From Kineosporia babensis (lineage in GTDB: Bacteria; Actinomycetota; Actinomycetes; Actinomycetales; Kineosporiaceae): DNA of 64,000 bases. The stretch covers positions 124,001 through 188,000 of the forward strand of contig NZ_JAJOMB010000018.1 in NCBI RefSeq assembly GCF_021129305.1, read 5' to 3'. A program made the translations under genes and the position numbers. Under the pieces are notes generated by a model. It saw only the letters and a program-made list of their open reading frames with translations, did not search any database and had not been told where the DNA came from. Of this stretch, positions 52,460 through 59,747 are shown in pieces (within the stretch, counting starts at the first letter, position 1; each line of letters begins with the position of its first letter).

Positions 52460-52711
52460 ATGCGAGAGAAGCTGCACCCGGACGGCCACCCCTGGGTGAA
52501 GACCTCCGTGGTGGATGAGGAAGCGATCGATCACGAGAGGATCATCGGCAGCGTCACGGTGACCGGCGATGTGGTGAACACCCGCCTTGCCCAACGCATC
52601 GACTACGACCTGCTGGCCGAACCGGTCACCGTGATCCCGAGCCCGCCGCGCATCACCCTGGGCGACACCTTCGAGATGAACGCGGCGCAGGCCCCCCGTC
52701 TGCCAGGGTGA
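52460..52711 (+). pseudogene. Small unknown gene truncated by the IS3 element
   Basis: The 83-aa frame from ATG 52460 (MREKLHPDGHPWVKTSVVDE, then HERIIGSVTVTGDVVNTRLA) runs into the left end of the IS3 element at 52701, and its stop lies inside the element. Beyond the right end, 54306-54434 reads EIAEHLREAASRADQLSALA to a stop, which may be its former C-terminus, although the simple joining frame does not fit a clean 3-base duplication. Divergent from the XRE regulator and probably its target. Confidence 0.5.
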
Positions 52712-52815
52712 GTTGAGGCCAGCGGCTCATAGCAAGGCCTGCCTGTGACGGGGCGAGAATTGGATGAAGATCAGTGAGTATGACGGTGCCCGGGCCTGTG
52801 GCCCAGGATGGTTCC

Positions 52816-53247
52816 ATGAGTGGCAAGGAACCTGGTCCGGCTGGTGGTCGTGCGCGGCGCTCGTTCACGCCGGCGCAGAAGCTGGAGTTTCTGGCGCGGT
52901 ATGAACAGGCTGTCCAGGACCGTGAAGGCGGTGCGTGGCTGCGGCGTGAGGGCCTGTACTCGTCCTCGATCACGCAGTGGCGCAAGGAACGCGATGCCGG
53001 GTTGTTGCAGGGCAGGGCACCTGGTGAGTCAGTGGGCCGGCCCAGCGCCGAGCAGGCTGAGATCGCCCGTTTGAAGCGGGCTCTGGAGGTGAGTGAGCGT
53101 AAGCGGGCCACGTCCGATGCGGCGCTGGAGATCGTGGGAAAAGCCTTCGAGCTCTTGGAGACGATCTCCAAGAGCGAGGAACAAGCCGAGGCCGAGCAGC
53201 AGATCCCGCCTGCGTTTCGCCGCAAGGACGGGCGCGGCAGGTCCTGA
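52816..53247 (+). CDS. IS3-family transposase OrfA
   Basis: This 143-aa protein has the HTH of IS3 OrfA (RRSFTPAQKLEFLARYEQAV, then GLYSSSITQWRKERDAGLL). A leucine-zipper-like helix follows (AEIARLKRALEVSERKRATSDAALEIVGKAFELLE). The orfB frame is open across its 3' part, as expected for -1 frameshift production of the fused transposase. Confidence 0.88.
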   Translation: MSGKEPGPAGGRARRSFTPAQKLEFLARYEQAVQDREGGAWLRREGLYSSSITQWRKERDAGLLQGRAPGESVGRPSAEQAEIARLKRALEVSERKRATSDAALEIVGKAFELLETISKSEEQAEAEQQIPPAFRRKDGRGRS

Positions 53248-54278
53248 TCGGCGCCTACCGGGCCCTGACCGCAGCCGGGCTGAGCACCAGGGCCGCCTCG
53301 ACGGTCACCGGACTGCCGCGCAGCGCTGAACCTCGCGATCGGTCCCGGGCAACACCCCTGCGGCAGGTGCGGGCGCGGCCGGCCAACGCCCTCACCCCGT
53401 CCGAGCAGGAAGCGATCGTCCAGGCCCTGACCAGCGAGGATCTCGTGGACCGGGCTCCGGCGCAGGCCTATGCCCTGCTCCTGGAGCAAGGCCGATATCT
53501 GGGGTCGGTCTCCACGATCTACCGGGTTCTGCGGGAAAGGAAACAGGTCCTCGAACGTCGCCGGCAGGCGCGCCACCCGGCCAAGAAACGTCCCGAACTG
53601 ATGGCTGACGGTCCTTGCCAGGTGTTCTCCTGGGACATCACGAAGCTGCGCAGCAGGATCAAGGGCGTCTACTACGACGCCTACGTGATGATCGACATCT
53701 ACTCCCGGATGATCGTCGGAGTGCACGTCCACGCCCGCGAAAATTGTGAACTGGCAGCAGAAATGATGCGGGAAGTGTTCGGCGTGCATGGCATCCCGCA
53801 CGTCGTTCACGCCGACCGGGGCACCGCCATGAAATCGAAGTCCGTGACCGACCTCCTGCAGGACCTGGACATCGACCCGTCCTACTCCCGACCCAAGATC
53901 AGCAACGACAACCCCTATTCCGAAGCCAATTTCAGGACCCTGAAGTACTCACCCTGGTTCCCCGAGTACTTCACCGACCTCGGGCACGCCCGGCAGTTCA
54001 TGGACGATTTCGCGGCCTGGTACAACGCGTGCCATCACCATTCCGGGATCGGTCTACTGGTCCCGGCCGACGTCCACTACGGCCGCCACCACCAGGTCCA
54101 GGCCACCCGCCTGGCCGCCCTGGAAGAAGCCCGCCGCGCCCACCCCGAGCGCTTCAGCTCCGGGCCGGCGATCCTGCCCAAGAGTCTGCGCCTGCCCGAA
54201 CAGGCCTGGATCAACAAACCCGAGGAACCATCTCCGGACCCAGCCGCAGCAACCAGGACGAAACCCGCTGCAGCCTAA
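53241..54278 (+). CDS. IS3-family transposase OrfB (DDE integrase core)
   Basis: The ~345-aa integrase region starts around IGAYRALTAAGLSTRAA with no good start codon, so it is probably made by -1 frameshifting from orfA. The DDE triad is complete: WDITKL (Asp), VHADRGT (Asp) and NDNPYSEANFRTLK (Glu). The element looks capable of movement. Confidence 0.85.
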   Translation, partial: VLIGAYRALTAAGLSTRAASTVTGLPRSAEPRDRSRATPLRQVRARPANALTPSEQEAIVQALTSEDLVDRAPAQAYALLLEQGRYLGSVSTIYRVLRERKQVLERRRQARHPAKKRPELMADGPCQVFSWDITKLRSRIKGVYYDAYVMIDIYSRMIVGVHVHARENCELAAEMMREVFGVHGIPHVVHADRGTAMKSKSVTDLLQDLDIDPSYSRPKISNDNPYSEANFRTLKYSPWFPEYFTDLGHARQFMDDFAAWYNACHHHSGIGLLVPADVHYGRHHQVQATRLAALEEARRAHPERFSSGPAILPKSLRLPEQAWINKPEEPSPDPAAATRTKPAAA

Positions 54279-54304
54279 CTCCTACTGGCCTCAAACCCTT
54301 GACA

Positions 54305-55050
54305 CGTACCGGCCCTGGAGATCGCCGAACACCTCCGCGAGGCTGCATCCCGAGCCGACCAGCTCTCGGCTCTGGCGCCCGAGGATCTCCTACAGGGCTA
54401 CCAGCGGCCCCGACTGGTGGGCGACGACGGCTGAGCAGCCAAGTCAGACGCGCGGGAGCGCATGGAGGAAGCGGCAGCGTCCGTACGGCTCATGCCGGGC
54501 AGCGCAGCCGCCTCCGCGCTGCCTGGGACCGCGACGGCACGCCGTCACTACTACAGCGGCCTGCTGTACTGCCGATGACCTGATGTTTTGTCGTTCGCCG
54601 CCGACACGGCGCGTGGTTCCAAGAGCGAGGCATTTGCTTCCATCATCACGCCGGTGAGCAGGAGGACCGCTACCGGTGGCCGTTGATGAGCGGTGGGGTG
54701 CCAGTGACAACCTCGTCGTCGGAGTGCTTGACGTGCCTTTCGGGTGGGCATCGGGAGTGATTGTTGGGCTGGACGTGACCACGGTGGGCTGGATGCATGA
54801 CCGGCACTTCCTCACACCGGGACGGCCTCGCCCACGTCTGGTCGGCCTTGTGCGAAGACTGTTGCGCTCCTGGGATCTCACTCGGATGACCACAACGGCC
54901 ACGCCTGCGGCGGTTCCACAGGCGTGGCCAAGGTTGCACACCGCATCGCGGAGTAGACGGGAGAGAACGCGGAACACTCTTGAAGCCAGCAGGCGGGGAA
55001 AGGAATCGCTTTCAGGTGCGTGATGCTGCTCCGCCTACGAGGCGCGGGAG
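54305..55050. other. Accessory stretch with decayed coding fragments
   Basis: After the IS3 end a short frame (54306-54434) looks coding and stops at TGA. Repeat D copy 1 lies at 54638-54713. The frame at 54676-55023 has little support as a gene. No intact gene is recognised in these ~745 bases. Confidence 0.4.
54638..54713. repeat. Direct repeat D, copy 1
   Basis: Seventy-six bases similar (about 85% by eye) to 58494-58569. One frame reads FHHHAGEQEDRYRWPLM, so it may be a fragment of a gene present elsewhere. Confidence 0.65.
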
Positions 55051-56328
55051 CTATCGGCAACTACCCCCGTCTGTAAAGGTGAGCGCCTTCAGCGCGCCGA
55101 GAGGTAACTCGTGGGCGGGAGCGTTGACTGTTCGCAGGCGATCCGGGCCGAAGGCTTTCCGATAGTCGTCGATCAAGTCCGGCGAGGCCACAAGGTCCTC
55201 TTCGTTGACTATCAGACATGCTTGGGCCTCAATGGATTCAGGGAGATTGTCGTCCCAGAACTGAGTTCCTGTGCACGGTCCTAACTGATCGGCGAAGGAT
55301 CGGGCGATGGCGTCTCCTTCGGCCAACCCGTCAATTTCACCGTAGGCCTGGCACATCTCAGAACGGAAGCCGACATTGCTCGGCAAGGCTGGTCCATCGT
55401 CGATCACGCGAGCGAAGCTGAGAGCTGTTCGCTCGATCGTCGATTCAGTCTTCAGTGCACCATCTTTGAGAAGCTCGGTAATCACCGGTGTGTACTTAGC
55501 GGGATCGACGGTGGCGGCCAGCAGGAACAGACGAACCTGCCCCAAGGTAACCTTCGACTTACGAAAGTTGCCTTCTCCGGCGACCTCAGCCAGGAAGTCG
55601 TTCACGCTCGGACAGTCGTCTGCCGGGGTGCACTCTTCCTCTCGGACTTGGGTCACCAGCTTCGTGACAGATCGCGAGCGTGCTGTAACGACATCTGCTG
55701 ACGAGGTGCCAGGTGACGGTGCTGGAGCCATGACGATCAAGGTGTCGTCGGATCGAAGTCCGGCCCACAGCGGAAGTGTGCGTGGAGCCCCGAACGAGAA
55801 AGCAACGACCGCCGAGATGGGTTGCCCTACAGCTTTTTCAATATTCTGTGCGAGCTGGCCGCGGCCGGCGGCCTCTAGTTTCGAGACGATGTCCGGGCAC
55901 TGGACAGGTAGGTCCGTGCGTGATCCGAGCGATAGTTCGGCGAGTTCGGGACGGCAGCGCGTGCTCCAGGGGTCGTACGTCCAGGGCTCGAGAAGGACAA
56001 CCGCTGCCCGTTCCGAGAGTGACGCCGGCAGCGCCGCTCGTAGGGCGAGAGATTCACGTCCTGTAGCGCCCGGTCCGCCCGCATCAAGAACGACCAGGCC
56101 GTCCGGCCCCGGTTCACCGACCATAGCGATCCACTGACCGGAGTCGAGGCGCAAGCATTCGAGACTATTGTCTTCCTGGCACACTCGCGGCAGTGCATCT
56201 TCGCCTTGTCCGTCAGGACTGGCCGATCCGGTTGTGCTGCTCGTGGCGGGTCCGCAAGCACTCAGTGCAACGAGGCCGAGCAGGGCGGCCACGACGGAGG
56301 TAACCGTCTTAGTTAGGGTGCGGGACAC
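55051..56328 (-). CDS. Lipoprotein, diverged alpha/beta-hydrolase-like (TAP-related)
   Basis: This 425-aa protein starts at GTG 56328, two bases after the previous stop. A lipoprotein signal (VVAALLGLVALSACGP) is followed by an alpha/beta-hydrolase outline like the TAP family: GPDGLVVLDAGGPGATG, LLEPWTYDPWSTRC, VVAFSFGAPRTLPLW at the nucleophile elbow (Phe-Ser-Phe-Gly), and VNAPAHELPLGAL near the end with a candidate His. The elbow F-S-F-G-A is less standard than G-x-S-x-G, so catalytic activity is uncertain. Co-transcribed with the secreted protein upstream. Confidence 0.6.
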   Translation of the reverse strand: MSRTLTKTVTSVVAALLGLVALSACGPATSSTTGSASPDGQGEDALPRVCQEDNSLECLRLDSGQWIAMVGEPGPDGLVVLDAGGPGATGRESLALRAALPASLSERAAVVLLEPWTYDPWSTRCRPELAELSLGSRTDLPVQCPDIVSKLEAAGRGQLAQNIEKAVGQPISAVVAFSFGAPRTLPLWAGLRSDDTLIVMAPAPSPGTSSADVVTARSRSVTKLVTQVREEECTPADDCPSVNDFLAEVAGEGNFRKSKVTLGQVRLFLLAATVDPAKYTPVITELLKDGALKTESTIERTALSFARVIDDGPALPSNVGFRSEMCQAYGEIDGLAEGDAIARSFADQLGPCTGTQFWDDNLPESIEAQACLIVNEEDLVASPDLIDDYRKAFGPDRLRTVNAPAHELPLGALKALTFTDGGSCR

Positions 56329-56329
56329 G

Positions 56330-57352
56330 TCAGCAGGTCCGGTTGCCGTTGGTGTGCTCGCACGTCTGTGACGGGCCTCCCGGACCCCAGGCGGCGGGAA
56401 CGGCGTACTTGCGGAAGGTGACCCGCTGCTGGTCGTTGAAGTAGGGAACCTCGCCCTGCTTGGTCGAGAACGACGCAATGTATCCGGTGCCGATGTTTCC
56501 TGCCTGAAGCACGAACGATCCCTGATCCATCTCGATCCGCATCTCGCCCGGGACACTCGAGTTCCTCGAGACATCGTTGGAAGCGCAGTCCCGGAAAGAC
56601 ATCTCCACCCCTGCGCCGCCTGCCCCCAGGCTGATCGTCATAGGGGACTCGTTGCAGTCGCCCTTGAAATCGGCGGCCGGCTGCGAGTTCGCCTCCCAGG
56701 TGCGAAGCTTGCTGTAGGTGCTCTGTGTCGGGTAGTTGCGGATGTACAGATTCGACACGCGCGGGTTCGGCCAGTTCTTCACCGCATACGGCTCTCCGTT
56801 GGCTTCCCGAGCATAGGCCCAGTAGTCCTTCTGCTTGTCCTTTTCGTCCTTACGCTTGGCCTTTTCCCACGTGAAGATCGCGTCGCCTACGCCCTTGACG
56901 ACGATCCGATAGGAGCCACCGGCGACGGTGGCATACTCGGCTGATCCGGAACTGGGGGCCTGCGCGTCGATAGTGCCGGGGTTCAGGTCCGCTGCCACCT
57001 CGACCGTGGCGTCGTCGCCGCTCTCGGCGATCACGATCTCCTTGACATCGAGGTCGACTGGGCCGGCGATGAACGCCGGGCCGAGATCGACAACCTCAAC
57101 TTCGGCGCGGGTGTAGGTGTTTCCGTGATCGACAGCAGCGTCCTCGAGAAACTGGGCCTCGATCCGACGCTCGGCTGAGGTGTCCGGTGTGCTCGCGGCT
57201 TTCGCCTTGGCCCGGTCATAGTCCTCCGCGCTGATGACGGTCTCCGCAGGCACAGCCTCGGCGGCCGCAGAGGTCGGCGCCATCGGCACCAGGACCAGCG
57301 AGGCCAGACCCACCCCGATTGCCAGGGTGCCCCGGCCAAAACTTGCGCGCAT
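56330..57352 (-). CDS. Secreted protein of unknown function
   Basis: This 340-aa protein has a Sec signal peptide (TLAIGVGLASLVLVPMAPTSAAA) and a mature domain with four cysteines (DCNESP, FRDCASN, CEHTNGNRTC). It is rich in Asp, Ser and Tyr, with a Lys-rich helix (KAKRKDEKDKQKDYWAYARE). No known family is recognised. It is the first gene of a two-gene operon with the lipoprotein hydrolase, so the pair may act together at the cell surface. Confidence 0.65.
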   Translation of the reverse strand: MRASFGRGTLAIGVGLASLVLVPMAPTSAAAEAVPAETVISAEDYDRAKAKAASTPDTSAERRIEAQFLEDAAVDHGNTYTRAEVEVVDLGPAFIAGPVDLDVKEIVIAESGDDATVEVAADLNPGTIDAQAPSSGSAEYATVAGGSYRIVVKGVGDAIFTWEKAKRKDEKDKQKDYWAYAREANGEPYAVKNWPNPRVSNLYIRNYPTQSTYSKLRTWEANSQPAADFKGDCNESPMTISLGAGGAGVEMSFRDCASNDVSRNSSVPGEMRIEMDQGSFVLQAGNIGTGYIASFSTKQGEVPYFNDQQRVTFRKYAVPAAWGPGGPSQTCEHTNGNRTC

Positions 57353-57657
57353 CGTGTCACCTTCGGTAGTTGCTGTGGCTCAGGCATTTTCGTTGCCTGA
57401 AGTCACTAGGGAACTCCTAGTCGATCTTGCGGGCTCACATTGGCACACAGCGGGCATGCAGGTGATCCTCAGGCTCGGCGGTTCATTCGACCGGGCCCGT
57501 AGTGGCTACGCAGAGTATCCGAGCGCGACCGCTCTGAGCGCTGCTGAGTCTGCCGCGCGACCCGTCCGCGCCCGGTCACACTGGTACCGAAAGCAACTGG
57601 AGAAGGGATCTGGGACTTGACTATCCGTTGCACGGCTGCATTCCATCGGATCTATCA

Positions 57658-57712
57658 TCGCTGCTGACGAGCCGACCTTTGCCCTGGACCCTTCGGTGCA
57701 GGCGGGTGTCAT
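57658..57712 (+). pseudogene. Walker-B fragment of an oligopeptide ABC ATPase
   Basis: About 18 codons read IIAADEPTFALDPSVQAGVI, closely matching the Walker-B/D-loop segment [20 protein letters not shown] of the DppD-type ATPase at 13.5 kb. No flanking ATPase sequence is present, so it is a tiny remnant. Confidence 0.45.
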
Positions 57713-57720
57713 CGGGTCAC

Positions 57721-57760
57721 CGCCAGGAATCCCGGTCCTGAAGGACCGGGATTCCTGGCG
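57721..57760. terminator. Perfect 19-bp hairpin
   Basis: Arms 57721-57739 and 57742-57760 are exact reverse complements with a two-base centre. Strongly terminator-like, though the gene it once served is not evident. Confidence 0.75.
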
Positions 57761-57797
57761 GTCACGCCATCGGGGTTGGCTGTTTGCCAGTTGAGCG

Positions 57798-57983
57798 CAT
57801 CGTGGCCCGGTCTGGGATGATGCCCGCGGAGTCGATGTCCTACTGAAACAGCAGCCCAAGGGCGACAGTTTCGGCCGCTGGTACCTGACCTGGCTGGAGC
57901 GCGCCGAGGACGAGGTGCGCAGCGCCTGAGTCCGCCCCTATCGGCGAAGGCGACGGAAAAGATCCCTCTCCAGAGGATCGACC
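57798..57983. repeat. Direct repeat B, right copy
   Basis: Matches 41394-41579. Contains the SMI1 tail remnant and the true end of the convergent membrane-protein gene. Confidence 0.85.
57811..57928 (+). pseudogene. C-terminal remnant of an SMI1/KNR4-like gene
   Basis: The frame reads GPVWDDARGVDVLLKQQPKG, then FGRWYLTWLERAEDEVRSA and TGA. It matches the end of the 41-kb SMI1 pseudogene, but with CAG where that copy has TAG. The rest of the gene is absent. Confidence 0.7.
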
Positions 57984-58441
57984 GGTAGCCCTTCGCTCGA
58001 CTCGACCAAGTCCTGAACCCCTCGGAGCAGCCTTTCGCCGTTGAGGTCCCTGGTCCGCTCTATCTCGACGTGAGGCTTCACCCCGGACCACACCCAGGCC
58101 ATCCGCTGGTGCAGCAACTGAACGAAGCGCCGGTCGCTCAGGATCCCAAGAGCCGTCAGCAGAGCCACCTTTTGGTAGAAGTAGAGAACCCGGTAGAAGC
58201 GCTCGCGGACTTCTTCTGGGAGCCCGGCGACGCCCAGTTCCGGCGAGTAGGTTCGAGGTAGTTCCTCGGCCAGGAACCGGTGGTCGTCATGAAACTGACT
58301 GGACCGGAAGTCGTCCAGCAGGTCGGACACGATGCCCAAATGATGAGCTGCGCGTTCACTGCTGAGCTGTTTGAAGGCCAGCCAGACCGTGATCGCGAGT
58401 GCGAGCAAAGAGATCCCTACGGCGATGATTTCAGCATCCAC
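57938..58441 (-). CDS. Single-span membrane protein of unknown function
   Basis: This 167-aa protein has one N-terminal span (IIAVGISLLALAITVWLAF) and a cytoplasmic helical domain (HLGIVSDLLDDFRSS, then FYRVLYFYQKVALLTALGILSDRRFVQLLH). The outline recalls the DUF4760-like group. Its last 14 residues (VDPLERDLFRRLRR) also occur as a remnant at 41.5 kb. It converges with the SMI1 remnant. Confidence 0.65.
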   Translation of the reverse strand: MDAEIIAVGISLLALAITVWLAFKQLSSERAAHHLGIVSDLLDDFRSSQFHDDHRFLAEELPRTYSPELGVAGLPEEVRERFYRVLYFYQKVALLTALGILSDRRFVQLLHQRMAWVWSGVKPHVEIERTRDLNGERLLRGVQDLVESSEGLPVDPLERDLFRRLRR

Positions 58442-58493
58442 CCCGCACCTTCTTCATACTTGGTGCCGATACCCGGTCCGGACGATCTCTGGG

Positions 58494-58569
58494 TTCCATC
58501 ATCACGCCGGTGAGCAGGCTGACCGCTACCGGTGGCCGTTGATGCCCGATGAGGCACCAGCGACAACCT
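58494..58569. repeat. Direct repeat D, copy 2
   Basis: Matches 54638-54713 over 76 bases without gaps. The corresponding frame reads FHHHAGEQADRYRWPLM. Confidence 0.65.
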
Positions 58570-58793
58570 TGTCAAGTCTCGCTGAAGAAGACCGGCCCAG
58601 GCCGGCGTGGCCGTCGTGTCACCGGCGTCCGGCGCGTCCTGTGGTTCCTGCTGGCCCCCGTTCCGTCGACCACTGGTCTAAAAGCTTCAAAATGTGACAA
58701 AAGCCGCATTGCATTAGTTGGGACCTGGAATCCCTTTAGGGTGACATGACCCCGGCCGGGCTTCGAGTCGCCACCGATTCTTGGGGAGCAGCA

Positions 58794-59747
58794 ATGCGTT
58801 TTGCGTTTCGTCGGCACCGAATCCGGGTCGTAAGGGCAGCTGTCGGCGTCAGTCTGGTTGTTGTCTCCATGGCAGTCACCCCGGCTGTGGCCGCTGATGG
58901 CCAGGTTTCTCTTTCCCGTGCTGCCACCGCCTGCACCTATGCGCCGCACTGGCTGCCGGTGCCCGACGGCTTCAACGACGTTCGGGCCTATGACTCGCGT
59001 AACGGGGTGACCGTCGGCAGCGGTATGGGAGGCGACGGTCGTGAGCACGCGCTGCGCTGGGAGAACGGCGTCGTCGACGTGCTCGACGTGCCTTCCGGAT
59101 GGGGGAGCGCCAGCCAGGTGAACAAGCACGGGGTGATTCTCGGATACGACGATCTCGGCCCGGTGGTGTGGAAGAACGGGGAGCCGATTCGCCTGGAGCT
59201 GCCCGAGGGGGCGCAGCAGTCCGTCGTCGCAGGACTCAGCGACTCCGGAATTGTTGCGGCTACTGCGACGATCGAGGAACGACGCCACGGCCTGCTGTGG
59301 TCGATCGAGAACCCGGAGCAGGCGATCGACCTCGGCCACGGTGCTGGCGATCTCGATCTGAGTGGCGTCAGTCCGGCAGGACTGATGGTTGGAGAGGCCC
59401 GCGAAACTGCTGAGGGCGCCGTCCGGCGTGCCGTGAGCGGTACGCCGACAACCGGCTTCGCACCGTTGGCCGGGCTTGACCCCGAGTTTGCCTCCAGTGC
59501 GGATCAGGCGGCTGGCCGGTACATCGTGGGCCACGGGACACCGGCCGGTGCGTGGCAGGACAGCCCGGTGCTGTGGAAGAACGGCGTGGCCTCGGTGCTG
59601 GCTGAACTAGACAGTGCGCGCGACGTGAACAGTCGTGGCGAGGTTGTCGGCAGCATGGTCGAGGACGGCACCGCGACAAGTTGTCAACGGTCTCCCAAAA
59701 CTGGCTCTGGCGCACTTTATGTGATGGTTTGCGGCGCGGCGCGCTGA
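58794..59747 (+). CDS. Secreted HAF-repeat (beta-propeller-like) protein, truncated by an ISL3 element
   Basis: The 317-aa frame starts at ATG 58794 with GGGGAGC upstream. A signal peptide (VVRAAVGVSLVVVSMAVTPAVAA) is followed by repeated blades with an aromatic-x-N-G signature: HALRWENGVVDVLD, PVVWKNGEPIRLEL, HGLLWSIENP and PVLWKNGVASVLAEL. Such HAF repeats form extracellular propellers. The ISL3 element begins at 59703, so the last ~15 codons are transposon sequence and the true C-terminus is lost. Confidence 0.75.
   Translation: MRFAFRRHRIRVVRAAVGVSLVVVSMAVTPAVAADGQVSLSRAATACTYAPHWLPVPDGFNDVRAYDSRNGVTVGSGMGGDGREHALRWENGVVDVLDVPSGWGSASQVNKHGVILGYDDLGPVVWKNGEPIRLELPEGAQQSVVAGLSDSGIVAATATIEERRHGLLWSIENPEQAIDLGHGAGDLDLSGVSPAGLMVGEARETAEGAVRRAVSGTPTTGFAPLAGLDPEFASSADQAAGRYIVGHGTPAGAWQDSPVLWKNGVASVLAELDSARDVNSRGEVVGSMVEDGTATSCQRSPKTGSGALYVMVCGAAR

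Larger units (their letters stand above)
52701..54304 (+). mobile_element. IS3-family insertion sequence, about 1.6 kb
   Basis: Imperfect terminal inverted repeats are seen: the left end TGCCAGGGTGAGTTGAGGCC and the right end, read inward, TGTCAAGGGTTTGAGGCC. The element carries orfA and an overlapping orfB in the -1 frame. A short CGT lies just outside each end and may be the target duplication, but the exact boundary is uncertain by a few bases. Confidence 0.75.
57353..57937. other. Gene-poor stretch with gene debris
   Basis: Holds an ABC-ATPase fragment (57658-57712), a strong hairpin (57721-57760) and the SMI1 tail (57811-57928). A 54-codon frame at 57456-57620 has no support beyond being open. 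Confidence 0.45.

Noticed and set aside
54676-55023. A 115-codon plus-strand frame
   Set aside because: It starts inside repeat D, its sequence turns Arg/Thr-rich, and it has no recognisable domain. Kept only as part of the debris region.
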